Shown: positions 25,087-33,586 of the stretch, piece after piece
Numbering within the stretch: the stretch's first letter is position 1
Layout: every line of letters begins with the position of its first letter
Assembly: GCF_034627025.1 (NCBI RefSeq)
Contig: NZ_CP141048.1
Coordinates: 2,368,001 to 2,432,000 of the forward strand
From: Microvirga lotononidis
Lineage (GTDB): Bacteria > Pseudomonadota > Alphaproteobacteria > Rhizobiales > Beijerinckiaceae
Reading direction: 5' to 3'
DNA: 64,000 nt
Made by a program: the position numbers and the translations under genes
The notes under the pieces: model-generated
The model's database searches: none
What the model saw: the letters and a program-made list of their open reading frames with translations, nothing else
Told to the model about the DNA's origin: nothing

Positions 25087-26421
25087 CTATTCTTTCGGCC
25101 TGCGGTCGATCACGCGCCTCGCCTTGCCGAGGGAGCGCTCGATTCCTTCAGGATCGAGAACGTTTACATGAGCCGTGATGCCGATGGTATCCTTGATCGA
25201 CTGGCCCAGGCGCTCGGCGGCGGCTTTGCGGGTTTCCGGATAATCGGCATCCGGCCTGATCTCGGCCCGGATCTCCATCTGGTCCATCCGGCCTTCGCGG
25301 GTCAGGATGATCTGATAATGCCCCGACAGGGTCGGTATCGTCAGGAGCTTTTCCTCGATCTGGGTCGGGAAGACGTTGACGCCCCGGATGATCATCATGT
25401 CGTCGGTGCGACCGGTGATCTTCTCCATGCGGCGCATGGCCCGGGCGGTGCCGGGCAGGAGGCGTGTCAGGTCCCGGGTGCGGTAGCGGATGACGGGCAT
25501 GGCCTCCTTGGTCAGCGAGGTGAAGACGAGTTCGCCCTCCTCACCATCAGGCAGGACTTCGCCGGTCACCGGGTTGATCACCTCCGGATAGAAATGGTCT
25601 TCCCAGATGTGCAGCCCGTCCTTGCTTTCCACGCATTCGCAGGCAACGCCGGGGCCCATGACCTCGGAGAGGCCGTAGATGTCGACCGCATGGATGTCGA
25701 AGGCCTCTTCGATTTCCGCCCGCATGGCGTTCGTCCAGGGCTCGGCACCGAAGATGCCGACCTTGAGCGAGGAGCGGCGCGGATCGAGCCCCTGCTTCCG
25801 GAACTCGTCGAGGATCGCCAGCATGTAGGACGGCGTGACCATGATGATGTCGGGCTCGAAATCCTGGATGAGCTGCACTTGGCGTTCCGTCATGCCGCCC
25901 GACATGGGGATGACCATGCAGCCTAGACGCTCGGCGCCGTAATGGGCGCCCAAGCCGCCGGTGAAGAGGCCATAGCCATAGGCAACATGCACCTTCATGC
26001 CGGGGCGGCCGCCGCTCGCTCTGATCGAGCGGGCCATCACGTCGGCCCAGGTGTCGATGTCGCGTTTGGTATAGCCGACGACGGTGGGCTTGCCGGTGGT
26101 GCCGGAGGAGCCGTGCACGCGGGCGATCTGGTTCTGCGGAACGGCGAACATGCCGAAGGGGTAATTGTCCCGCAGGTCGGCCTTGGTGGTGAAGGGGAAC
26201 TTGGCGAGGTCGCTCAGATCCTTGAAATCATCCGGATGAACGCCCGCTGCGTCGAACTTCGCCCTGTAGTGCGGCACGTTCTCGTAGGCATGGCGCAAGG
26301 ACCAGGCGAGGCGCTCGCGCTGCCAGGCGGCGAGCTCATCCTGCGATGCGAGTTCGAAACGATCGAGCTGGGTGGGCTGTGGCTTGAGTTCGGACAGCTT
26401 GCGATTCGGGATCTGAAGCAA
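25087..26421 (-). CDS. paaK: Phenylacetate-CoA ligase
   Basis: A 444-residue adenylate-forming ligase. The P-loop-like motif VHGSSGTTGKPTVVGYT (about 100-115), the IYGLSEVMGPGVA segment and the C-terminal lid (GRTDDMMIIRGVNVFP) are typical of PaaK. It activates phenylacetate with ATP and CoA to phenylacetyl-CoA, the substrate of PaaABCDE. It lies 23 bases after paaI in the reverse operon. Confidence 0.96.
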   Translation of the reverse strand: MLQIPNRKLSELKPQPTQLDRFELASQDELAAWQRERLAWSLRHAYENVPHYRAKFDAAGVHPDDFKDLSDLAKFPFTTKADLRDNYPFGMFAVPQNQIARVHGSSGTTGKPTVVGYTKRDIDTWADVMARSIRASGGRPGMKVHVAYGYGLFTGGLGAHYGAERLGCMVIPMSGGMTERQVQLIQDFEPDIIMVTPSYMLAILDEFRKQGLDPRRSSLKVGIFGAEPWTNAMRAEIEEAFDIHAVDIYGLSEVMGPGVACECVESKDGLHIWEDHFYPEVINPVTGEVLPDGEEGELVFTSLTKEAMPVIRYRTRDLTRLLPGTARAMRRMEKITGRTDDMMIIRGVNVFPTQIEEKLLTIPTLSGHYQIILTREGRMDQMEIRAEIRPDADYPETRKAAAERLGQSIKDTIGITAHVNVLDPEGIERSLGKARRVIDRRPKE

Positions 26422-26444
26422 GATAACCTCCCATTCGTTCGTTT

Positions 26445-26906
26445 TTATTGGGGTTCTGAGCCGAGCAACGTGCCGGCGATGGTGCGCGAGTGTCCGCGGA
26501 ATTCAGCGACGACTTCGCCTTTGCCGTCGCGAACCGTCACGTCGTAGATGCCGGAGCGACCCGAACGATGGCGTTCGACCGCATGGGCCGTGAGCCTGTC
26601 GCCCCGCCGTCCCGGCTGCAGGAAGGTTACCGCGCAATGCTGCGCGACGGTACGCTGATCGTAGGTGTTGCAGGCGAACGCGAAGGCCGAGTCGGCCAGC
26701 GTGAAGATGAAGCCGCCGTGGCAGATGCCATGCCCGTTCGTCATGTCGGGGCGGATCGTCATGGAGAGGATGGCCTCGCCGGGCGACACGCGCTCGATCA
26801 CCATGCCGAGTCCTTGGCTCGCCTGGTCCTCCGCCCACATGGCTTCGGCGCAGGCAGCGGCGATCTCGTGAGACGCGTCGCTTTGTCGGTTTGATCGTGC
26901 GTCCAT
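26445..26906 (-). CDS. paaI: PaaI hydroxyphenylacetyl-CoA thioesterase
   Basis: A 153-residue hotdog thioesterase with NGHGICHGGFIFTLADSAFAFACN, the signature of PaaI. Family members hydrolyse hydroxylated phenylacetyl-CoA to rescue CoA from dead-end products. Its ATG overlaps the end of paaG, with GGGAGA six bases upstream. The order paaG-paaI-paaK supports the name over the more distant thioesterase at 13983. Confidence 0.93.
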   Translation of the reverse strand: MDARSNRQSDASHEIAAACAEAMWAEDQASQGLGMVIERVSPGEAILSMTIRPDMTNGHGICHGGFIFTLADSAFAFACNTYDQRTVAQHCAVTFLQPGRRGDRLTAHAVERHRSGRSGIYDVTVRDGKGEVVAEFRGHSRTIAGTLLGSEPQ

Positions 26907-27700
26907 CAGGCTCTCCCGGTGAATCTCGGTTGCCGCTTTTCGAAGAACGCCGTGACGCCTTCGATGTAGTCCGGCGTGCGCCCGGCCTGTCCCTGCAGGT
27001 CGCGCTCGAGATCGAGCTGCCGGTCGAGATCGTTCGTCTCGGAAGCATCGAGCGCCTGCTTGATCAATCCGAGGCCGACGGTCGGCTGAGCGGCGAAGTG
27101 AGCAGCAAGACGTTGGGCCTCGTCCATCAGGGCGGCGTCGTCGACCGCCTTCCAGATCATGCCCCAGGCTTCCGCCTGCTCGGCGGGAACCGGCTCGGCA
27201 AGAAAGGCAAGTGCCCGCGCACGCGCTGGGCCGATCAATCGCGGCAGGAACCAGGTACCGCCCGAATCCGGCACGAGGCCGAGCTTGGAAAAAGCCTGGA
27301 TGAACTTGGCCGACCGGCCTGCCAGAACGATGTCGCAAGCCAGCGCGATATTGGCGCCTGCTCCCGCGGCAACGCCGTTCACGGCGCAGATGACGGGCAC
27401 CTGCAGCGCGCGCAGCTTGCGCACGAGCGGATTGTAGAGGCGCTCCAGGGTGGAGGAGAGATCCGGAACCTGTCCGGAGGTGAAGACCCGGTCCGACAGA
27501 TCCTGGCCGGCACAAAACCCACGTCCGGCGCCCGTGAGGACGATGGCGCGGCAGGTCTCGTCCGCCTCTGCATCGAGCAGAGCGGACATCAGGGCTGCAT
27601 GCATCGCCTCGTTGAAGGAGTTCAGGCGGTCGGGCCTGTTGAGGACGAGGACCCGATAGCCCTCGCGGCGCTCCGTGACGACGAGATCGTTCTCCACCAT
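26906..27700 (-). CDS. paaG: PaaG, ring-1,2-epoxyphenylacetyl-CoA isomerase
   Basis: A 264-residue crotonase-fold enzyme, close to the 262 of E. coli PaaG. It shows LNRPDRLNSFNEAMH, GAGRGFCAGQDLSDR and the oxyanion-hole segment NGVAAGAGANIALACD, and FSKLGLVPDSGGTW. It converts the epoxide to oxepin-CoA, the substrate of PaaZ. The ATG at 27700 has GGGAGG very close (two bases), so the next codon, GTG, could be the real start. An upstream TTG is unlikely. Confidence 0.93.
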   Translation of the reverse strand: MVENDLVVTERREGYRVLVLNRPDRLNSFNEAMHAALMSALLDAEADETCRAIVLTGAGRGFCAGQDLSDRVFTSGQVPDLSSTLERLYNPLVRKLRALQVPVICAVNGVAAGAGANIALACDIVLAGRSAKFIQAFSKLGLVPDSGGTWFLPRLIGPARARALAFLAEPVPAEQAEAWGMIWKAVDDAALMDEAQRLAAHFAAQPTVGLGLIKQALDASETNDLDRQLDLERDLQGQAGRTPDYIEGVTAFFEKRQPRFTGRA

Positions 27701-27754
27701 GGCCTCCCGAATTTTCGCTGATGGCAAGCGGGTGGTCTTGCGACTTGTTTACTA

Positions 27755-27801
27755 TTGACCAACCGTCCGGTCAATTATATTGATGAGGCAAACAGCGTCA
27801 A
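27755..27801 (-). promoter_or_regulatory. paaG operon promoter with PaaR-type operator
   Basis: On the reverse strand TTGACG (27796-27801) and a consensus TATAAT (27774-27779) are 16 bases apart. Directly downstream, overlapping the -10, is the operator with TTGACC/GGTCAA arms (27755-27774). It matches the site in the paaZ promoter at 16 of 21 positions. It drives paaG-paaI-paaK-tetR and would be repressed by the TetR protein; identity of the regulator is inference. Confidence 0.78.
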
Positions 27802-27996
27802 TGTGCCAACACTCGGTCCTTTACGGAGATAAGCGAGATGGCGTGCTTTGACGACCGACGGGGTTCGCATGCAAAGCTACGCCAGCTTTGCAGGGTTCCG
27901 ATCGCTTCCTTTCCGCAATGATCCGCGGGCTCCTGGCGGCCTGAACCATTGCGCAACAATAAAAACAAATAACGACAACGAAACCGGAGGAAACAG

Positions 27997-29163
27997 ATGA
28001 AGTCGAAAACCGCTCTCACATCACTTCTGGCCGCCAGCGTCATGGCTTTCGGCTTCTCGCAGGGCGCGCTGGCCCAGAACACCGTCAAGATCGGATCGGT
28101 GCTCTCGGTCACCGGGCCCTCGTCCTTCCTCGGCGAGCCGGAAGACAAGACGCTGAAGCTCTATGTCGACAAGATCAATGCTGCGGGCGGCGTTGCCGGC
28201 AAGAAGATCGAGCTCGTGATCTACGACGACGGTGGCGATGCCAACAAGGCGCGCACTTTCGCAACGCGCCTGATCGAGGATGACGAGGTGATCGCCATGG
28301 TGGGCGGAACGACCACCGGCAGCACCATGGCGATGATCCCAGTCTTCGAGGAGGCGCAGGTTCCGTTCATCTCGCTTGCCGGCGCCATCGAGGTGATCGA
28401 CCCGGTGCGCAAGTTCGTCTTCAAGACGCCGCACACCGACAAGATGGCGTGCGAGAAGATCTTCGAGGATCTGAAGAAGCGCAACCTCACCAAGATCGGC
28501 CTGATCTCGGGTACGGACGGGTTTGGGGCTTCCATGCGCGCGCAATGCGTCAAGGTCGCGCCGAATTACGGGATGGAAATCATCGTCGACGAGAATTACG
28601 GCCCGCGCGACAGCGACATGACCGCTCAGCTCACGAAGATCAAGAACACGGCCGGCGTGCAGGCGGTCGTCAATCCGGGCTTTGGCCAGGGTCCGGCCAT
28701 CGTGACCCGCAACTACGCCCAGCTTGGCATGACCAACATCCCGTTCTACCAGAGCCATGGCGTGGCCTCGAAGAGCTTCATCGACCTGGCCGGAGCGGCC
28801 GCCGAAGGTGTGCGCCTGCCGGCTGCGGCGCTTCTCGTCGGCGACAAGCTGCCGGAGAGCGATCCGCAGAAGAAGGTCGTGACGGAATACAAGCAGGCCT
28901 ACGAAGGCGCGACCAAGCAGCCGGTCTCGACCTTTGGCGGTCACGCCTATGACGGCCTGTTCATCCTGGTCGAGGCCATGAAGCGCGCGAACTCGACCGA
29001 TCCGAAGAAGATCCGCGACGAGATCGAGAAGACCAAGGGATTCGTCGGCACCGGCGGCATCGTGAACATGTCCCCCACCGACCATCTCGGTCTCGACCTC
29101 TCGGCCTTCCGCATGTTGGAGATCAAAGGCGGCGACTGGAACCTGATCGCCTCGGGAAGCTGA
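27997..29163 (+). CDS. Liv-type ABC transporter, substrate-binding protein
   Basis: A 388-residue periplasmic binding protein with a Sec signal (cleavage after ALA, about residue 26), then the LivJ/K-type fold (VKIGSVLSVTGPSSFLG, PVFEEAQVPFISLAG). GGAGGAAACAG before the ATG is a strong ribosome site. It faces away from the paaG operon across about 290 bases. It is followed by two permeases and two ATPases. The paa neighbourhood suggests an aromatic acid or amino acid ligand; ligand specificity is inference. Confidence 0.94.
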   Translation: MKSKTALTSLLAASVMAFGFSQGALAQNTVKIGSVLSVTGPSSFLGEPEDKTLKLYVDKINAAGGVAGKKIELVIYDDGGDANKARTFATRLIEDDEVIAMVGGTTTGSTMAMIPVFEEAQVPFISLAGAIEVIDPVRKFVFKTPHTDKMACEKIFEDLKKRNLTKIGLISGTDGFGASMRAQCVKVAPNYGMEIIVDENYGPRDSDMTAQLTKIKNTAGVQAVVNPGFGQGPAIVTRNYAQLGMTNIPFYQSHGVASKSFIDLAGAAAEGVRLPAAALLVGDKLPESDPQKKVVTEYKQAYEGATKQPVSTFGGHAYDGLFILVEAMKRANSTDPKKIRDEIEKTKGFVGTGGIVNMSPTDHLGLDLSAFRMLEIKGGDWNLIASGS

Positions 29164-29221
29164 TTCCTCACCGCAAACGATCGGACGGGAGGCTGGTAGT
29201 CAGCCTCCCGTCTCGCACCTG

Positions 29222-29330
29222 GCGCATCGTGCGGAAAAGTGGACCCGGCTGTCCGCACCGAACGATGCGCCTTCGAAGGCGGAGCATCGGACCCAAAAGT
29301 GCAGATCCCCTTTTGGGTCCGATGCTCTAG
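29222..29330. repeat. Tandem hairpins between binding protein and permease genes (family 2)
   Basis: The first hairpin has arms GCGCATCGT (29222-29230) and ACGATGCGC (29262-29270), with an inner GCGGA/TCCGC pair. The second has perfect 17-bp arms (29282-29298 and 29311-29327) with a 12-base loop and the family 2 end GATGCTCTAG. There is no clear T-tract. Such hairpins can protect an upstream mRNA segment or partly stop transcription, which would raise the binding-protein level over the permeases. Confidence 0.85.
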
Positions 29331-29349
29331 AAGGTCGCAGGACAGCATC

Positions 29350-30222
29350 ATGGCCGAGTTCCTTCAGTTCCTTATTTCCGGTCTGACGGTGGGAGCCGTC
29401 TATGCGCTGGTCGCACTCGGCTTCACCTTGATCTACAACGCGTCGGGCGTGGTGAATTTCGCTCAGGGCGAATTCGTCATGCTCGGCGGCATGGTGACGG
29501 TGTTCGTGTCGGCGGCCGGCGTGCCCCTTCCGCTGGCGGCCGTCATTGCCATCGGCATAGCCGTCGCCATCGGGCTGCTGCTGCACCGGTTCGCCATCGA
29601 GCCCGCTCGCGGCGCATCCGCCGTGACCCTCATCATCATCACCATCGGCGCGTCGATCCTGCTGCGCGGTCTCGCGGCCATCGTCTTCGACAAGCAGTTC
29701 CATAAGCTGCCCGCCTTCACGGGTGATGCGCCGGTCGATGTGCTGGGCGCGGCCGTCCAGCCGCAGAGCTTCTGGGTGCTTGGCGGAACGGCGGTCGTCG
29801 TCCTCGCGCTCTATGTCTTCCTCGAACATACGATCACGGGCAAGGCCGTGCTGGCGACGGCCGCGAACCGCCTTGCGGCACGTCTCGTGGGGATCAACAC
29901 GACCACGATCATGGCGCTGGCCTTCGGCGGATCCGCCGCCATCGGGGCCATCGCCGGCATCCTGGTGACGCCGATCACGCTGACGAGCTACGATGTCGGC
30001 ACGCTGCTGGCCCTGAAGGGCTTCGCCGCCGCCATGCTGGGCGGCATGGGCAATCCTGTGGGCGCCGTCGTGGGCGGTCTGCTGCTTGGTCTTCTGGAAG
30101 CGTTCGGCGCAGGCTACATCAGCTCGACCTACAAGGATGCCTTCGCGTTCGTCGTCATTCTCATCGTCCTGTTCGCGGCTCCCCAGGGCCTGTTCGGGCG
30201 TCGGGTCGTGGAGAGGGTGTAG
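29350..30222 (+). CDS. Liv-type ABC transporter permease (LivH-like)
   Basis: A 290-residue inner-membrane permease with about eight membrane helices. It shows FLQFLISGLTVGAVYALVAL, the NFAQGEFVMLGG motif and the transporter loop GNPVGAVVGGLLLGLLEAFGA. It is the first permease after the hairpins. I chose the ATG at 29350 because upstream in-frame codons lie in the repeat. Confidence 0.93.
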   Translation: MAEFLQFLISGLTVGAVYALVALGFTLIYNASGVVNFAQGEFVMLGGMVTVFVSAAGVPLPLAAVIAIGIAVAIGLLLHRFAIEPARGASAVTLIIITIGASILLRGLAAIVFDKQFHKLPAFTGDAPVDVLGAAVQPQSFWVLGGTAVVVLALYVFLEHTITGKAVLATAANRLAARLVGINTTTIMALAFGGSAAIGAIAGILVTPITLTSYDVGTLLALKGFAAAMLGGMGNPVGAVVGGLLLGLLEAFGAGYISSTYKDAFAFVVILIVLFAAPQGLFGRRVVERV

Positions 30223-30224
30223 AC

Positions 30225-31172
30225 ATGCGGGCACTCCTGAACCAGCGCTTCATTACGCTCGTCGTGCTGGCGGCGGTGATCGCCGCGCTGCCGCTCGTCT
30301 TTCCGTCTGGCTATTACTTCCGGGTGGCTTCGCTCGTCTGGGTCTCGGCGCTGGCCGCCATCGGCCTCAACATCCTGATGGGACAGGCTGGGCAGGTCAG
30401 CCTGGGACATGCGGCCTTCTTCGGCATCGGCGCCTATGCGGTGGCGATTGGGCCGACACATCTCGGCATTCCCCCCTGGGCCGCCCTGCTCGTCGGCGCG
30501 GTTCTCTCAGGCATTCTAGCTTACTTGGTCGGACGCCCGATCCTGCGCCTGAAAGGACATTACCTCGCCATCGCCACGCTTGGCCTAGGCGTGCTCGTGG
30601 CTCTCGTCATCACGACGGAAAGCCGCTGGACCGGCGGACCGGACGGCATGCCGGTCGAGCGGCTCACGCTGTTCGGCTGGCGGGTGAGCGGCTCCTATAC
30701 ATGGTACTGGGTCACCGGAGGGCTCCTGCTCATTGGGACCTGGATCGCGCTCAACCTCGACGAGACGCCGACCGGGCGGGCTTTCCGCGCGCTCCATGAC
30801 AGCGAGGTGGCCGCGCAGGTTGTCGGCGTCGACGTGGCCCGCTTCAAGCTGCAGGCCTTCGTGATCGCCGCCATCTACGCCTCTCTCGCAGGCTCCGCCC
30901 TTGCCTTCATGAACGGCTTCATCAATCCGGATCAGGCGGGCTTCCTGCATTCGGTCGAGCTCGTCACCATCGTCGTGCTGGGCGGGCTCGGATCCGTGGT
31001 CGGAAGCATCGTCGGCGCCGCGGTGCTCATCACGCTCCCGCAAGCCCTGACGATCTTCCAGGAATACGAGCATCTCCTGCTGGGTCTCATCATCATCGTG
31101 GCGATGATCTTCATGCGCAACGGCATCGTGCCGAGCCTGTCAGGCCTGATGGTCCGGAGGACCCGCTCATGA
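30225..31172 (+). CDS. Liv-type ABC transporter permease (LivM-like)
   Basis: A 315-residue permease with hydrophobic helices throughout and LGHAAFFGIGAYA, RAFRALHDSEVAAQVVGVDV and ELVTIVVLGGLGSVVGSIVG, as in LivM. It starts two bases after the LivH-like stop. Its own stop overlaps the ATPase start by four bases. Confidence 0.94.
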   Translation: MRALLNQRFITLVVLAAVIAALPLVFPSGYYFRVASLVWVSALAAIGLNILMGQAGQVSLGHAAFFGIGAYAVAIGPTHLGIPPWAALLVGAVLSGILAYLVGRPILRLKGHYLAIATLGLGVLVALVITTESRWTGGPDGMPVERLTLFGWRVSGSYTWYWVTGGLLLIGTWIALNLDETPTGRAFRALHDSEVAAQVVGVDVARFKLQAFVIAAIYASLAGSALAFMNGFINPDQAGFLHSVELVTIVVLGGLGSVVGSIVGAAVLITLPQALTIFQEYEHLLLGLIIIVAMIFMRNGIVPSLSGLMVRRTRS

Positions 31173-31951
31173 CGATCCTGAAAGCGACGGATATCGGCAT
31201 CTCCTTCGGCGGCGTGAAGGCGGTCGACGGCGTGAGCTTTTCGGCCAGCCCCGGCCAGATCCTGTCGATCATCGGACCCAACGGGGCCGGCAAGACGACG
31301 CTCTTCAACATCGTGTCCGGCGTCTATGCGGCGAGCCGCGGATCGATCCATCTCGCCGACGAGGACGTGACTGGACTTCCCCCTCACAAGCTCGCCGCGC
31401 GCGGGCTCTCCCGGACTTTCCAGAACCTTCAGATCTTCCAGCGCATGACAGCCTGCGAGAACGTGATGGTGGGACGCCATCTGCGGGAAAAGTGCAGCCT
31501 GTTGCCGGCCCTGTTCAGAACGCCTTCCGTCACGCGCCAGAACCGGGAGACCCGGGCGGCGGCTCTCGAACTCCTTGCCGAGGTGGGCTTGAGGGACGCA
31601 GCCGATGTTCCCGCAGGCTCCTTGCCATACGGAGCGTGCAAGCGGCTCGAGATTGCGCGTGCGCTCGCGGCCGAGCCGCGCGTGCTTCTTCTCGACGAGC
31701 CCGCCGCCGGCTGTAATGCGGTGGAGACGGAGGAGATCGACCACCTGATCAAGCAGGTCGCTGACCGAGGCGTCGCCGTCGTCCTTGTCGAGCACGACAT
31801 GAAGCTCGTGATGAAGATCTCCGACAGGATCCTCGTGCTCGAGCGCGGACGGCCACTTGCCGAAGGAACACCGCGGGAGGTGCGCGATGATCCGAGAGTC
31901 CTTGAGGCTTATCTGGGACAGCACGGCGCACGGGAGGCTGCCCGTGCTTGA
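31169..31951 (+). CDS. Liv-type ABC transporter ATPase (LivG-like)
   Basis: A 260-residue ATPase with Walker A GPNGAGKTT, the signature-like segment LPYGACKRLEIARAL and Walker B RVLLLDEPAAG. Variation from LSGGQ in the signature (PYGACKR) is common in LivG proteins. It is coupled to the LivM-like gene by an ATGA overlap and overlaps the next ATPase by eight bases. Confidence 0.95.
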   Translation: MTILKATDIGISFGGVKAVDGVSFSASPGQILSIIGPNGAGKTTLFNIVSGVYAASRGSIHLADEDVTGLPPHKLAARGLSRTFQNLQIFQRMTACENVMVGRHLREKCSLLPALFRTPSVTRQNRETRAAALELLAEVGLRDAADVPAGSLPYGACKRLEIARALAAEPRVLLLDEPAAGCNAVETEEIDHLIKQVADRGVAVVLVEHDMKLVMKISDRILVLERGRPLAEGTPREVRDDPRVLEAYLGQHGAREAARA

Positions 31952-32648
31952 AGTCAGGAACTTGCGCAGTGCCTATGGCCGGATCGAGGTGCTCAAGGGC
32001 ATCGACCTGGATGTTCAAACCGGCGAGATCGTCGCCCTGGTGGGCTCGAATGGGGCGGGCAAGACGACGCTGCTTCGCGCGCTCTCCGGCGTTCAGCCGA
32101 TCACCGGCGGCGAGATCCGCTTCAACGGCCAACGCATCGACCGGCTGCCGCCCCATAAGCGGGTGGAAATGGGCATGACGCAGTCGCCGGAAGGGCGGCA
32201 GGTCTTCGGATCACTGACCGTCGAGGACAACCTGCAGCTCGGAGCCTACAGGCGCCGTGACAAGGGGATCGATCAGGATCGCGACCGCATCTTCAGCATG
32301 TTCCCGGTCCTAGCCGAGAAACGGCATCTTCTGGCGGGAGGATTGTCGGGCGGGCAGCAGCAGATGCTCGCCATCGGCCGCGCACTCATGGGACGCCCGA
32401 AGCTTCTTCTGCTGGACGAGCCGTCGCTGGGCCTTTCGCCGCTCCTCGTCGACCAGATCCTGGATGCCATCGTGTCTCTCAAGAAGGACGGTATTACGGT
32501 TCTCCTCGTCGAGCAGAACGCCAGCGCGGCCCTGGCGATTGCGGATCGTGGCTATGTGCTGGAAACTGGAAAAGTCGCGCATAGCGGCTCCGGCTCCGTG
32601 CTGCTCGCCGATCCTCAGATCAAGGCGGCCTATCTCGGCATCGCGTAA
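31944..32648 (+). CDS. Liv-type ABC transporter ATPase (LivF-like)
   Basis: A 234-residue ATPase with Walker A GSNGAGKTT, signature LSGGQQQMLAIGRAL and Walker B KLLLLDEPSLG. The GTG start at 31944 is chosen because GGGAGG lies six bases upstream and the protein then starts at the usual place (VLEVRNLRSAYGRIEVL). It overlaps the preceding stop by eight bases, suggesting coupled translation. Confidence 0.94.
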   Translation: MLEVRNLRSAYGRIEVLKGIDLDVQTGEIVALVGSNGAGKTTLLRALSGVQPITGGEIRFNGQRIDRLPPHKRVEMGMTQSPEGRQVFGSLTVEDNLQLGAYRRRDKGIDQDRDRIFSMFPVLAEKRHLLAGGLSGGQQQMLAIGRALMGRPKLLLLDEPSLGLSPLLVDQILDAIVSLKKDGITVLLVEQNASAALAIADRGYVLETGKVAHSGSGSVLLADPQIKAAYLGIA

Positions 32649-32950
32649 GGGCGCCGTTACACGAGACTGGCTTCGGTTCCTATGATCTGCGCGAGGCACC
32701 CAGCGGCCGAATGGAAGCTGGCCTGATAAGGCTCAGCTCGATTAGAACAATGTTCGGTCTGGACAATTTCTTCACCCGCCACACTTGTCTGGGTCTTGTT
32801 GCATGTTCCGTGCTGGAATGTTGAAAGCCGCGACGCCGCTCGCCGGAACTGTTCAGGCCGTGGAGGCGTTCGGCGAGATGCGCGGGGCATCGTGGGTGTG
32901 GGCGAGTCATTCCCGATATCACAAAATCCTCGACAGACTGGAGACCGAAA
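32649..32950. other. Intergenic region before the aldehyde oxidoreductase genes
   Basis: No protein-coding frame looks real in these 302 bases. There is a palindrome GAACA-A-TGTTC at 32745-32755 that might be a regulator site. A ribosome site GGAGA precedes the next gene. No convincing promoter or terminator is apparent. Confidence 0.5.
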
Positions 32951-33586
32951 ATGGTGGGTTCGGACGACCTGAATCTGAACCGGCGTGATCTGATGGTCGG
33001 CGCTGGCGCGTACGCGGCCATGCCGGCCGTTCCGACGGCCGCGGCGGCGCAACCAGAATCCGCCGAGACGCCCGTCGAGTTCGAGGTTTCCCTCAAGGTG
33101 AACGGGAAATCCCACACGCTGAGCGTCGATACTCGGACGACGCTTCTCGACCTTCTTCGCGAGAACCTGCATCTGACCGGCACCAAGAAGGGCTGCGACC
33201 ACGGTCAGTGCGGCGCCTGCACGGTGATCGTGGACGGGCGTCGCATCAATTCCTGCCTGACGCTCGCCATCATGCACGAGGGCGCCGCGGTCACCACGAT
33301 CGAGGGGCTGGGCCAGCCCGACAATCTCCATCCGATGCAGGCCGCTTTCATCAAGCATGACGGCTATCAATGCGGCTACTGCACGCCGGGCCAGATCTGC
33401 TCGAGCGTCGCCATGCTTGAGGAAGTCAAGGCCGGCATCCCGAGCCATGTCACGGCGGACCTCCTCGCGCCCGTTCATTTGACCGAGACCGAGCTGCGCG
33501 AGCGCATGAGCGGCAACATCTGTCGCTGCGGCGCTTATTCCAACATCGTTGAAGCCATTACCGAAGTCGCGGAGAGGCAAGGATGA
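32951..33586 (+). CDS. paoA: Aldehyde oxidoreductase [2Fe-2S] subunit, PaoA-like
   Basis: A 211-residue iron-sulfur subunit with a Tat-like leader ([19 protein letters not shown], about 10-28), so the complex is probably exported folded to the periplasm. The first [2Fe-2S] cluster uses Cys82, Cys87, Cys90 and Cys102 ([10 protein letters not shown]). The second uses Cys141, Cys144, Cys191 and Cys193 (CGYC, CRCG). It carries electrons from the molybdenum site toward FAD. Order and lengths match E. coli paoABC; the physiological aldehyde is unknown. Confidence 0.93.
   Translation: MVGSDDLNLNRRDLMVGAGAYAAMPAVPTAAAAQPESAETPVEFEVSLKVNGKSHTLSVDTRTTLLDLLRENLHLTGTKKGCDHGQCGACTVIVDGRRINSCLTLAIMHEGAAVTTIEGLGQPDNLHPMQAAFIKHDGYQCGYCTPGQICSSVAMLEEVKAGIPSHVTADLLAPVHLTETELRERMSGNICRCGAYSNIVEAITEVAERQG

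Noticed and set aside
30086..30799. Open frame overlapping the LivH/LivM-like junction
   Set aside because: Out-of-frame Arg-rich translation; both permease genes are clear in their own frames.
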